A stretch of DNA of 64,000 nt from Mactromeris polynyma (lineage: Eukaryota > Mollusca > Bivalvia > Venerida > Mactridae): positions 19,086,860-19,150,859 of the forward strand of contig JASFXZ010000005.1 in assembly GCA_032209605.1 (NCBI GenBank), given 5' to 3'. A program made the translations under genes and the position numbers. Positions 21,456 to 33,961 of the stretch are shown here, piece after piece. Within the stretch, counting starts at the first letter, position 1; every line of letters starts with the position of its first letter. Below the pieces are notes generated by a model that made no database searches, was not told the origin of the DNA, and worked only from the letters and a program-made list of their open reading frames with translations.

Positions 21456-22239
21456 AAAAGGTGGAGGAGTTTTGGAGAAATTAAGGAAATTTTGTCAGAC
21501 TGACGACTGACAGATGCCACAACATCCCTTCATCCCCAGGTGAGCTAACTATTGCTAAATATGAGTTTCATAGTATTGATGTTCAATGAAAGATCCAAGA
21601 TCATTATCATTAGCAACCTGGCTGCCTGATAGTAAACTGTTTTGTGTTGCAGGTAAGTCTGATTATACCAGTATATTACTATCGAAACTGTGATCTGACT
21701 GGTTCAAATCCAAGTAAATTCTCGTAATTCACGTGCGAGTGTCCTGTTTTTTTATTTCACAATTATTCTATCATTATTTCAGCTGGACTGCCTTTAAAAA
21801 TGTTCAGTATAAGGTGTTAAAAGAAATATCTAGGGATTCTAGGGTGAAAAACATACAACTTTCATTTCAGCGATCAATCAGGTAAATTTCAGTGATCAAT
21901 AGTAAAAGTTATGTGTCCAAGGACACTGAATGCTGACCCAAAACAGGAAACTATTGTTTGAGACAAATTGCTGGTAAACATTTCTCTTCTATGGGTCAAT
22001 AGTCATTTAGATATAGGGAGTTTTATATATATGAAGAGTAATCCTGTAATGTCCTACTATATATATATGGTCGTAGTTTTGAACAATTTGACATGTTTGC
22101 ATTAATAGTCTAACACTTTGCAAACATGTACACATCCTTTCATTGTGTAAATAATTAAATGTGCGAAAATTCAGGTAAATCATCTCAGTGACGTGTGAAA
22201 ACATTCGTCGCCAGCAGGATACGATCCGACTTTGTGTTA

Positions 22240-22436
22240 AACAATAGATTTAAGGTGTGAACTTGTTAAGCGGGACTTCGAAAAAACTTCGACGTAACGA
22301 AAAACATCGAGACAAAAATTCGTCTTATCCAACAGAAATTCATATAGACAAAGAAGGACAAAATCGGGACTTTTGAAAAACTTCGAGGTAACAGAAAATT
22401 CGTCTTAAGCGAGTTTGTCCTAACGAGAGTCGACTG
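22240..22436. mobile_element. Pogo-like MITE, left end eroded
   Basis: Right end reads GTCCTAACGAGAGTCGACTG followed by TA (22437-22438). Internal direct blocks GGGACTT(C/T)GAAAAA-ACTTCGA and AAAATTCGTCTTA occur twice, and the left part (CTTGTTAAGCGGGACTTCG) is a poor inverse of the right. Non-coding. Confidence 0.5.
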
Positions 22437-22438
22437 TA

Positions 22439-25353
22439 TATATGAGCACGGTCATGACAAAAACTGTATTATAGTGACTTTGATCATTACATTGAGTATT
22501 TTCCAATCAAAGTTTTGACGTCAGAAACTAAGCGCTTTGTCCGAAGATGTATTGAAGGCTTAATTGTGATGTATAGAAATAAACAATGGGGAGATTATCT
22601 ATAAGTATTGCATAATTTGTTTTTTTTTCATTTGAAAAGCATAAGATTTCTTAAGAGTTATGTACATTCTGACTTAATGTCGTCATTTTGTAGCTTCCTT
22701 ACGTATCTTCTTGTTCTCAATATTGGAATTGCTATAAAACAAAAAGTAAACGTCCAATTTTAATTATTTTGGTATGAAATTTGAAAAAATATATCTGTTA
22801 GAATATGTAAAAACCTGAAAATGGATTTTTGGTCACTAATACAGGTTTTGTTGAGGTACAGCTCATGTATAATATATATTATAATCTTTCTCATGTTTCA
22901 TAGACAGACTTGTCACATATATTACACTCAGTATAACCTGAATAAGGTCAAACTAACAGTAACAGTTCACCCTTTTATCACAAGCATGTAAAAACTAGAC
23001 AATATAAAATCAATCTGATGTTACCAAAGTGATTATTTGTACAAAGTACGCTGGTACAAACAGAACAGCGGTCACAAATTCCCCTCTTGCTCCGATCAAA
23101 TGACAATATTTACATGACATATTGTAGAGGATAGTGGAAACTAACCGAGTAAATCAAATATTGAAATACTCAGCTATTTTTGTTGGATTTTTATTTACCG
23201 AGAGTTTTAAAGTGTTAGAAGTATATATGATTATTGAACATAACAAAATGTTACGTCAATGAGAATCTATAGAACTTTGAACAAGTGTACAAGCTGTGTG
23301 AATATTTTCTGTTGATCTAGATTATAGCCACCAATGCAAACCTATATACTTCAATATACACAAATCGGGTGCTACTATCAGTAAAGCATATCTATGCTAA
23401 CAACGAGGCAAAAAAATAGTGATTACTAAATATGATATAATACCCCATTAACCTATATTTCAGACTTCAAAAAACGTCAAGGTGACAGTCCGATTAAAAT
23501 TTATATGCATAAAGACTAAAAGCAAAAATGCATAATGAATCGAGTCATAGAAATAGTTTTATATGCCCTACCCAAAGACAATAGAGTTGTACTGTTAATG
23601 TTAGTTTCGTGTAAAAAAAGGTATCAATGAAGTAATACAACCATTGTATTGTATTACAGTAAAGTATCAAACATGCCAATAGTATTTCTACTTATTTAAC
23701 ACATACAAAACAATGTTCTAAATAGTTTTGTTATGTTGATATTGCATGAATAATTTTAACAGACACATGAAATTTTATCTGTTAACGCAACTTTGCAGCA
23801 AATTACATTGATAGCTTCAATTTAAATATCATTTAAAACATTCACCCCGCAATATGTATCATGTAGAAATTCTTGCAGAAATTTGTTACAAGCAAAAATT
23901 CAGTCTAGAAATTTTTATAACAATTATTCAATATACTCGAAAAAAAATAAATTAGAATATGATATTTGGTTTAAAGGGTGGTTAAAGGGTGGTTAAAGGG
24001 TGTTTCAATTATTTCAATTATGTGATATGAAAGATTTGTCACAAAGCTTTTTTAATGGTAAAGAAACAGCAACAAACCCTTGACAATGAATCTTAAACGA
24101 GTTTCCCAAGATTTATAAACACCAATCCACAAATAAGTGGTAACTTTCTACCATTTATCAGAGGCAGGGGATATATAGACTTGAATGTATCATCTTCCAG
24201 GGGTCTCACTCTGCTTTGAGGAAAGGGGTCGCAGCCCTTGGAAGGGGGAATTTCAAGCAAAATGAGAGAATTTTTTGTAATCAAAGTTTACATCACATAT
24301 ATTTTAGATAAAAGTTTGATGACTTTAATGTGTTGTTATTTAAATCAACACACTTCTACCTTTATGTACACCTCAGAAAGCAACACATCTGTCTTCCTTT
24401 TCTCCGAAATGAGAAATTGCTATGTTTTTTATTTGGCTCCAAGGGGCAAAATTGAATTCAAATGGGGAAAAAAGATACAATTTTGGCGGGGGAATGGGCT
24501 GATATTCGGCCCCAATAACATAGGATTGAACGCTCTGATCTCTTTTCATTTCATCATAGACAACACCCACTCAATATGAGAGTCATTGCTTTTCGGTTTG
24601 CAAATTCCTCTTTCAGAAGAATATATTTGACTCTTTTCCGATTTAAATTCCCTGAAAGTTTATATTGATGGTATTTTCAGACAGAAAGAACTAGTAAGGT
24701 CTCATGCTACAGATACATGTGTGTACCTGGTACCAGCACAAGTTAACAAATAAAAGGTATTTACTTCGTCAATAAATAATTTTCCCCTCACGATGCTATT
24801 TCCCCTCACGATGGTTCGTGCCACCGTTCTCATTAAAGCAGCAAAAAAAATACTGGGAGAGTGAGAGAAACAATTATAAATTAATGAATTTCTGACAACT
24901 GCTACATTTTATCAGCCTGAAATCAAAGAGCGTGCTTTATATAGGAAAACACAATCATAGAATTTTGAATTCTGTTCTGAGTCATTTATCGTAAAATGAA
25001 GATCATAGCACTATTATACTTTACAAAAGCAATATCATTGTACTTCAGTCCATGCCAAACACTTCATATATCTGGGCATTTGAAACACAAAACCTGGTCA
25101 CAGTAACTGATAATATTTTATTGTTATCAGTTAGACGTTTCCTAATCTGTCATCAATCAGTTTTTAAGGCTACAAATCAGTCAGTATAGTTTCCTATAAC
25201 CCTACGATCCTACCATTGTGGACGTAATTCCATCATCAATCAAAAGATTATACTGGTCAGAGTCATAACATAAATATAGTGTTCAAGGGATTCTTCCTAA
25301 AATCGTTTCACCTCGGCTCATAACTAAAAAACTCAGTATATGGGATTCATCTT
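22439..25353. other. Intergenic, AT-rich, no gene seen
   Basis: Contains only short simple repeats, such as three copies of GGGTGGTTAAA at 23978-24003 and two copies of CCCCTCACGATG at 24784-24812. ORFs at 24093-24579 overlap on opposite strands and show no protein signature. Confidence 0.4.
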
Positions 25354-25354
25354 A

Positions 25355-25677
25355 CATTTTTCGACACAGCTGTACTAACATGGTTTTGCAATTTGCATAT
25401 CAGTGTGGTGTAAACCAATCAAATCTTACGTTAACCACCAAGGCAATTTCTCTTCATCCGACAACGTTTGTAACCTTGACGCGGAATGGTTAACATTTCG
25501 ATAAAGGGTACATTACTTCACCGAAATCCACTGAATTATGGTGAATTTACCGAAATCCATTTTGGATCTGGAGTGACCAGCAATCGTAACCTCTCGGCAT
25601 TTTTTTAATGTTGCACAACAAATCTTAACCTTCAAATTGCGCAAACCATCTTTTTTCAAGATATTTCTTGTTTAGTG
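25355..25677 (-). repeat. Dispersed repeat copy, inverted relative to 33962-34266
   Basis: Reverse complement of 33962-34266 over about 310 bp. Shared blocks include AAGAAATATCTTGAAAAAAG, ATGCCGAGA, CCAAAATGGATTTCGGTAAA and TCTTACGTTAA. Several indels separate the copies. Non-coding, so probably a degraded transposon family. Confidence 0.75.
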
Positions 25678-28381
25678 ATATTTTGGTAATGCTAAGCAAT
25701 GTCCATTAAACACAATCGCAAAAAAGTTGGCCTTAGTGCCAGAGTACTTCCATATCGCCTAGATAGGATCTTATATGAATTTTTGGACAAATCTCTGTGT
25801 TTTAGAATGACACAAAACAAACTTGCAGCCCTCCAGTAAGTATCCATGCACTCAAAGCTCTCCTGGAGAGGTTGCTAGATAAATATTTGGACAGACTTCA
25901 CAATATTACAAATTCAAATAATTAATTTCACAGCACTTCAAAAGAAATCTAAGGTTTGACACATGTTTCGGGGAGATGAAACTAGCAAATGTATCATTAA
26001 ACATATAATTATCTACTTGAAATTTTAGTGTTACCCAGTCTACAAATGATTTGTATGCAACGGATGTTACTTTACTAAATTCCTTAAACTATCAAAATTA
26101 GTCTATCTATTACAATGATATCATACACACAGCAAACTTGTCATTACTGTCAGTAATTTATTACATCAACTTTCAACAATTTTCGTCTCAGTATTTTTTC
26201 CAGTTCGATGGAAAAGGTGTTTGGGCCCTTTGAGAGCCTGGGAAAAGGGGAAAAATGATTTATTGTGTTGATACACATTTGTTTCTAGAGCTTAAATTGT
26301 TTGTTAATTTTCAGAGGTGAAATCATGCAATATAATGGGACATGTGACATTACTGGTCAATGTTCCAGATTTTCTGACTTAAAATACATGTACATGTATC
26401 AACAATATATGGGCTGGAGCATGTGATCGACCACACCTCCTACAAGACACCGATACTGGTTTCTCCAAAAAGCCGACTTAAATGTGATGCAAATAAACAT
26501 ACCAGTTTAAAGCTTACATCAGAGACAAACTGAAATAAATTTGTGTATGTACACCAATCAATCCTTACAGAAAGAATGAACAGGCAATGCAAGTGCACCT
26601 GTACTCGCTGTACTCATTAGCTGCTAGAACTGATAAGAATATCAAGGTTTAGAAGTAAAAACTGCGCTACCAACTATATATGTCCTCTAATACCCACAGC
26701 TGTGTCGAATGATCACTGTAACTTAGTCACCAGTTCTTATACAAGACAGATCATACCATTTTAATCGGTACTATGGCATTTGAGGACATGCAAAGATCAG
26801 TATTTTGTAAAGCACTTTCTGAATTACAATTCTGAAGTTTATGACAAAATACAATTCACATGGAATGACATTTAACCTATGGGAGAGTATTTTTTGTAAC
26901 AAAAATAATATCCATATAAAATTATTGATCCCACGATGGCAATTATATGTCAATCATATGATTCAAAATAGATTAGATTAACAAATATGGGGCCAAAATA
27001 CTTGCATAATCATAAATCATAAATTTTTATACAATATCAACGTACATTTCTGAATCGAACGATCAAGAAAACGTCGACTGCAGTGAGACACGTGAAGGAT
27101 TTGTATTCAAACTACTTGAAGAAGAAAATCAAACAGATTATTGATGTAGTGAAACAATTAAATACCAATTTGTACAGAATTTATATGACATAAATGACAA
27201 GTTAAGTCTAAATGATTGTATACAAGTATTAAGCAACATCATCAAGATATACAAGCCTTGATTTATATATCTCTGTCTCATTTACGCAATAACCTTAATA
27301 ATATTTGCTATGTTACGGAAGAAAGTCGACGGCTGAAAACCAGAGAAACCAATTATTAAACATTTTAAGGTAAATGAAATTAGAGCGAGCAAAAATATTG
27401 ACGAAATATTAGATCAAAATTAAGAGTATTTAAGGCTACTTTAGAATGAAGATAGCTGAATATTATACTACAATCAAATACTCCAATCTGACACAGTCCC
27501 TCTTTTGGTTTCAATTAGAAAACGAAGAAAATAGGACCATTTTCTCTTTCATTGCCACATACATACTACTACTTGAAAGCTAATTCTTTATTGAGGGGAT
27601 GGAAAAATCTAAGACTTCATTTACTGCAGAGTTTATCTTTGGCATTTTCGGGAATATGACCCATATACTCTCTAAATTGGGAATTTTAGAAATTGGGTAA
27701 AAAGTCTAGAAATTACAGCAAAATTTTAGGAATAAAAGTAAAGGATGTTCTAAGTGATCAATCAACAATTGCTATTTATATAAACTGCCTACAAGAGAAA
27801 AGCCTGTAACTTAATGAACCAAAACCTTTGCTTCAGATTCACTGGGAATTTTTACATTCAAATTTGGAAAATATATATACTTTCTGGCATTGGGAATATA
27901 GCCGAATAACGAACAGCTGAAAAAAACTAGTACTGGTAAATGTATACATGTAGAACAAAAGCGATCATTTAAATATGAGCAACAAGCCTGAATTGTCACT
28001 GAAAAGCAAAATTAATCTATCAAAAATATAATGAACAAAAGTAAACTGTTCTGACTTGTATAATGAGGAAGACATACAGCTTATATTTACTCATGCTTAG
28101 GAACTAGTATTTGTGTACATAGTAAGCTATTCAACTGCAAGAATCTACTACAAAATAGCAAAGCTACATTATGGTACTTGAAAAATCCTAAAACTCTTCA
28201 ACCAAGTGCTAGATATCAATTTGAGACTTAACAGAGATTTTGTATGTTTATAAGCCCAGACAGAAATATACCTCTCAAGCCAGAATGCATTGTAGTACTA
28301 TTGTCCTTATTGCATTGATTGGGTTTATAGAGGAACGTTTCAAATATACAACTTGGAGACAACTTGGTGAAAACTGTATAC
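25678..28381. other. Intergenic, no gene seen
   Basis: AT-rich with scattered short ORFs only. No splice-compatible protein-like segments, tRNA-like boxes or tandem arrays were recognised. Confidence 0.35.
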
Positions 28382-28618
28382 GAGCGCTGCTTTGGGATTT
28401 CCAACTTCTTCTGTAAGTGACGTCATTTCAAGAAAACGCAACATGTGATGTCACTATTTGCAAGCAGGAAACAACATTTACTCCATATGGTCACTTTGTT
28501 TTCATATTGTCATATGGGGCAAATATTGCTTACTGTCAGTACATGGTGACGTTACATATGACTTTTTCTGGAAATGACGTCATTTAAAGAAGAGGTCGGA
28601 AATCGTACAGCGGCGCTC
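28382..28618 (+). mobile_element. MITE family A, copy 3 (best preserved)
   Basis: 237 bp, GAGCGCTGCTTTGGGATTTC ... GAAATCGTACAGCGGCGCTC. The ends are inverted repeats of about 48 bp (left GTAAGTGACGTCATTTC against right GGAAATGACGTCATTTAAAG). Flanks carry TATAC on both sides, a possible short target duplication. Non-coding. Confidence 0.9.
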
Positions 28619-28623
28619 ATATA

Positions 28624-28802
28624 CAGTGAAACCACAATAATAAGACCACCCTTGGGACTCTTGAAAACTGGTCTTCTTATTGAGGTGGTCTTAATATTGA
28701 GGTTGAATAAAGGGCCAAAGAGTGAAAATGGACTTGAAAAATGTGTTCTTAATTTTGAGGTGGTCTTATTTATTGAGGTGGTCTTGAAGCGAGGTTTTAC
28801 TG
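28624..28802. mobile_element. MITE family B, copy 2 (best preserved, TA-flanked)
   Basis: 179 bp with TA on both sides (28622-28623, 28803-28804). Ends are CAGTGAAACCACAATAATAA and GTCTTGAAGCGAGGTTTTACTG. It shares its interior with copies at 15534 and 40671. CAGT ends and a TA target suggest pogo/Tigger mobilisation. It begins 5 bp after MITE A copy 3. Confidence 0.85.
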
Positions 28803-29450
28803 TATGATGGATAACTTGCAGTTGTCAATACATATTCTGATATTTCATGAAATATGATTTGAATAAAAATATGGTTTAATCAAGCTTATGCAAGATTCAC
28901 AGAAATATTGAATTCATATCATATCAAAGGAAAATCTTCAGAATTATAAGTCTTTATAAACGGCAAAAAACATAAATACTTTTTCTTATTAAATCTAGAA
29001 TGACAAGTCGTTTTTCAGTCAACCACGTGATGGCTTTAAAATCAGATTAAAGGAAATCAGTTACATTTTATCCATAAACTTGGTCTAGATCCAAAATGTC
29101 ATTTATGATCATAAGATAAAATTCTATCAATACCCCCATTGTACGATATTAATGTAATCCTCTGTAAAATATACATTTACAACTTTTAGATTGATTGGCC
29201 ATGAAGAACAGATTTCATGGAATTGATACAAAACCTTCACAATTTTTTAGCCCACCACAAAGCCATGGTTTGCCACACAGATTGATATTTTGTCATATGT
29301 TGCTTTCCAGAAGTGAAATTAAACAGAAGGAATAACAAAACAACGAAGGTGACAATTTGAGCAAAATTATTACTGGTCAGATTAATAACAAATGAACATG
29401 CATTATTATTATAATTGATAACGAGCGAAAACATCATGTACATGTAATTA

Positions 29451-30250
29451 TTTATTGTCCAATTTTACTTGATATCATGAAGTAAGTCAAGGATAAATGG
29501 TATATTGTCCAATATTACTTGATATCACATAGTAAGTTAATGGTAAATTGTTTATTGTCCAATATTACTTGATATCACATAGTAAGTTAATGGTAAATTG
29601 TTTATTGTCCAATATTACTTGATATCACATAGTAAGTTAATGGTAAATTATTTATTGTCCAATATTACTTGATATCACATAGTAAGTTAATGGTAAATTG
29701 TTTATTGTCCAATATTACTTGATATCACATTGTAAGTTAAGGATAAATGGTATATTGTCCAATATTACTTGATATCACATAGTAAGTTAATGGTAAAGTG
29801 TTTATTGTCCAATATTACTTGATATCACATTGTAAGTTAAGGATAAATGGTATATTGTCCAATATTACTTGATATCACATAGTAAGTTAATGGTAAATTA
29901 TTTATTGTCCAATATTACTTGAAATCACATAGTAGGTTAATGGTAAATTGTTTATTGTCCAATATTACTTGATATCACATAGTAAGTTAAGGATAAATGG
30001 TATATTGCCCAATATTACTTGATATCAGATAGTAAGTTAATGGTAAATTGTTTATTGACCAACATCACTTGATATAATGTAGTAAGTTACGGGTAAATGA
30101 TTTATTGACTAATATAATGTGATACTATGTAGTAAATTAAGTGTAAATGATTTATTGTCTATCATAAGGTGATATTATGTAGTAAATTAAGGGTAAACGA
30201 TTCATTGTCTAATATAATGTGATATTACGTAGTGAATTAATGGTACAAGG
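29451..30250. repeat. Minisatellite: 16 tandem units of exactly 50 bp
   Basis: The unit is TTTATTGTCCAATATTACTT, then GATATCACATAGTAAGTTAA, then TGGTAAATTG. Unit starts fall at 29451, 29501, 29551 and so on to 30201 with no insertion or deletion. A variant ending GGATAAATGG is always followed by a unit beginning TATATTG, so the two forms are interspersed. Units 13-16 are more diverged, as expected at the edge of an array. 50 is not a multiple of 3, and stops occur in every frame. Confidence 0.95.
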
Positions 30251-30817
30251 TATATTACCTTCCAGTTAATATAGCTTGACATCATGTTTTATATCCCAAT
30301 ATTGCTTGATATATAATATTGTCCTGGCATAACAAACTGTGTTTTTAAGCATTACTCACCACTTAGACTCATTAAGCAATATTGACAACCGAGAACCAGG
30401 CATTATTTTTGCGTAATTTGTCAGTGAATACCATCGTGTGCAGTGTCTATGTCACCAGAAACATGTCTATAAAGACGTAAGTTTATGAGATGTAAATACT
30501 TGGGGCTCGCTGATTTACTTTAATTACCAAATGAATTGGATTATAGGTAGCAGCTATCAGTTATATCTCTCCATACATTGCTTAAAAATGTATGTGTCTG
30601 GTTTTCAGGGGTAAAAAATCCCTCAATATCTGTCAGCGTGCGCAAAAAATCGTCGGAAAATTCGGATTTCAGAGAGTCTGGGATTCAGAGAGTTTTATAC
30701 ATTGAATTAATAAGAAGAAAATACGATACTTCGAAGATCTTCCAAATTTCTGAGGAATTCCGGTGTATACATACATGTAGTATGTTAATACAAACTTTTT
30801 GTCAGAATAATTTGTAA

Positions 30818-31741
30818 GAAGTTTATAAATCTATAGTAATACCAAGAGGTCTATACGGATGTGAATTATGGAACAATGTATCCTCATCTGACCTACTCCA
30901 GCTGGAACGCGGACACCGTTACTGTGTGAAACTAATACAGAACCTTCCAACATATGCCAATGTGGATTTCTCTCTAAGTTGTCTTGGAGTATCTTCCATA
31001 GAAACATTTATTGACTACAAAAAAATGCAATTTTTAGGCCAATTGTGTCGTTTACCGACTAAATACATATCCAAACACCTGTTCGTGAAAAGACTGGTTC
31101 ACTACTATAACAATGAAAGACAGGTTCTTGGCCTTATACCAGATATGCATAGAATCTTAATTAAATATGAACTAAGTCTCCACATTGAAAATTTCTTAAA
31201 AACTGCTAGTTTCCCCTCGAAAAATCAATGGAGTCGCATTCTTAATGAAAACATCTTTACTCGCGAATTCAAGGAAAGGATGGATAGGGTAGCTGAACGT
31301 AACTCTCTTTTATCTGTGGGAGATTTTTTCCAGCTTAACAGACCGTGCTCGTTGTGGACGTTTTTAAGGCGATTCCCTAAGCTAAAGCATAAATGTTATT
31401 ATGCTGTTATCGCTTTAACGCGTATTTCTTCCTTCGCTAAGGTAGAAAAGTGTGTAACCTGTGGCAACATTTCCGATAATATGACAGTGCATGCAGTATA
31501 TTTCTGTAAAAACAATGAATCGATAAGACAATCTATGTGGACGAGCGTTCTAACCCTCGCCGGAAGTGAATTTTATCTCTCTCTAATTCATAAGGAGTGT
31601 AAATCCCAAATATTTGAACTCTTGATGGGGTTATCATATGATAATCTATCACTAAACACACAGGATGAAATTAGGATACTATGTATTAATTCATTATTTC
31701 TGATGTTACGCCAACAATTTCAAGTGCGTTTGAAAAAATAG
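30818..31741 (+). pseudogene. C-terminal part of a non-LTR retrotransposon ORF2 (5' truncated)
   Basis: Open from 30818 to the TAG at 31739, about 307 codons. It begins within the end of the reverse-transcriptase region (IPRGLYGCELWNN...LQLERGHRYCVK) and continues into the post-RT domain, with a CX2C...H...C cluster (CVTCGNISDNMTVHAVYFC) typical of LINE ORF2 C-termini. The first ATG (30926) is internal. The catalytic YxDD region and the endonuclease are missing, so the copy cannot be autonomous. Clade not assigned. Confidence 0.85.
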
Positions 31742-32109
31742 TGTTGTTTCTGCTTAGTCTCCAGAACGAACCTGTCAGTTTAGGTCATGCTATATTAATT
31801 CAGGTATATGTCTGACTGCTATATGTATATTGGCGTTGCCGTTTTATAATGCGACTCAATTCCATCCTATTTTATCTAACCGTTTCGTTTCGGGTCTAGG
31901 TCATCTTCTGGTGGTGGTAAATTGTATGATCGTATTGATGAACTTACATGTTTGCACGCGTAAGTCAATGTATGTGTACAATGGCGTTTGTGTAAGTTCG
32001 TGCATCTCTGCATAAATCCATGAGTGTATATTTTTGCAAACGCGAATGTGAATGTTTAACTATTTCTGTATTTGTGTTAACTTATATGCATGTTGTCAAA
32101 GGTATATGT

Positions 32110-32150
32110 GTGAGTATGTGTGTGTGCGTGTGTGTGTGTGTGTGTGTGTT
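32110..32150. repeat. TG microsatellite
   Basis: Run of TG dinucleotides with few interruptions inside the LINE 3' UTR. Confidence 0.85.
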
Positions 32151-32465
32151 TATGCGTAAGCTCGTTTGTGTGTATGATTGTATATATATGTTTGAGTACA
32201 TGTATAAGTTTGTGTTTATGTATTAACTGTAATGTACCCTCGTGTTAATATGTGTTTATTCTTTTATTTTACACTGTTTTGTATATACAATGTATGTTCA
32301 ATTAATCATTACAATATCCATTGATTAATGTTTGTGCATGCATTCTTTCATTCATTCATTTATTTGTATTATCATCTTCTTTTGATATTGTATATATATA
32401 TGCATATTTGTTCATTTTGTATGATAGCTCTCCCAAGTGGAGGTAAATAAAGAATCTATTTAATA

Positions 32466-32598
32466 ACTGCGCCTGAAATACAAAACCTTTCATATTAAAA
32501 TGTAATCACTCAAAGGCAAGATGAAAGAATTAGAACTGGATTTTAATAAACCTATTTGAATGCATGAGACAGTTAAAATATTTGCAAAGTTACGAGGT
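32466..32598 (+). repeat. Duplicated segment, copy 1
   Basis: Matches 33343-33478 closely, including TAATCACTCAAAGGCAAGAT, GAATTAGAACTGGATTTTAA and AGACAGTTAAAATATTTGCA, ending AAAGTTACGAGGT. It immediately follows the LINE 3' end. Confidence 0.85.
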
Positions 32599-33342
32599 TT
32601 TCAGAGTGTCCGGTTTTACGGGAGTTTACTGTACTATGTAGTATGTTAATACAAACTTTTTGCAAAAATCCTTTATGTTGTGCCACAGGTCAATTCTTAT
32701 CAAAAATAATTTTACCAACAAAGCAAAATATTAGGTAAACTGGAAGTCAACTATTTATTTTGTGCACCCAGTAGTTTATTTCATAATCATACATACACGG
32801 CTTTAATTACATAATTGACAGTTTAAAAACAATTCAAAAGAAAACCACAATCAATTATTACATGTAATAATGATTCATGAATATTTAAATATCCTCAGGG
32901 AATTCTAAGAAAAGCATTATAGCCGTTCAATCAAGGCTTGAGGTCGTCGTAATAAGCTGCCAATCCCTCAAACTATGGATTAACAGTCAATTTCTGGTTT
33001 AAAAGCAATACAGACTCAGTGTGTGCTAATATTTGCAAACTATGGTCATATTGTTTTAAAGATTATTTGTTTTATGATAAATGAACTCAATAAAATTGAT
33101 ATGGCTATCATATGAATGGTTTATTTTGTCAAAACATTTAATAAAGAAAAGCTCAGTAATCACTGAATAAACATGAAATGAAAGTCTGTCTGAATTCTAG
33201 TGTTGGAGAAAAGAGAAATTTTGTCTTTGATGATAAAATACTAGGATCATGTCAGAATAATCCGTAAGAAGTTTTAAATTTCATTATTAAAGAAAAATTC
33301 CTACAAGACTATAGGTTTCGGGGAGCAAGGTAAAACGCTTTA

Positions 33343-33478
33343 ATAACAACGCCTGAAATACGAAACCTTTTCTATTATAATGTAATCACTCAAAGGCAAG
33401 ATGAGAGAATTAGAACTGGATTTTAATAAATTTATTTGAATACATGAGACAGTTAAAATATTTGCAAAGTTACGAGGT
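33343..33478 (+). repeat. Duplicated segment, copy 2 (without LINE)
   Basis: Second copy of 32466-32598. About 95 bp upstream of it (33248-33275) is also a second copy of the sequence on the left side of the LINE, so the two loci share both flanks. Confidence 0.8.
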
Positions 33479-33961
33479 CATACATTGATCGTTGAACTCG
33501 GCGGTGCTGTGTGGTTACATATCAAAACAAACACCTTGTAACGGCCCGATTACAAAATTCAATATATAAATTCTGTGCATTGAATGCACAATGAATGAAA
33601 ATAAATATTACGGCACCGATGTCACCAGTAATAATTGATTACCGTTCAACACAATTAGAAGCTATCATGACAACTATCGCCCTGTTGACAGACAGACATT
33701 CAAATACAAGTTTTCAATGTTCGATTCAACAAAGAAAGCCTTTAGATGGATAATGACTTTGTGTTTCCCTGATGCTATTGTTACATGTAGAATTAAACGA
33801 TGACGTGTCAATGATCTTGGTGATTCATGACCTCAGACAACTTCCTGTATTATGATTAAGGTTAACCAGTTTCCAGTAACCCGTTCATCTGTAAAATTCT
33901 ACCCGGACCACAATATCTAACAGCTAAAATTCTATAAGTTTGATAAACATGATGTTGTCCC

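Larger units (their letters stand above)
20600..21555. repeat. Dispersed repeat with ACTCACCTG ... CAGGTGAGC ends, hosting other elements
   Basis: CAAGAG...TCACTCACCTGCG near 20600-20637 and CCAGGTGAGCTAAC near 21538-21551 form the ends seen in the element at 51407-55033. The interval also contains MITE A copy 2 and a SINE head. Boundaries are approximate. Confidence 0.4.
30818..32461 (+). mobile_element. 5'-truncated LINE with 3' UTR and AATAAA tail
   Basis: ORF2 fragment followed by about 700 bp of 3' UTR that includes a TG microsatellite (32110-32150). It ends CAAGTGGAGGTAAATAAAGAATCTATTT, an A/T-rich LINE terminus. It sits inside DNA that has a second copy at 33245-33480: GTCAGAATAAT(T/C)(T/C)GTAAGAAGT on its left and GCCTGAAATAC on its right. 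Confidence 0.8.

Noticed and set aside
24093..24579. Overlapping ORFs on both strands
   Set aside because: Mutually overlapping, no splice context and no family motif.
29451..30250. Array resembling a CRISPR locus
   Set aside because: Units are contiguous with no variable spacers, and the DNA is clearly eukaryotic; it is a minisatellite.
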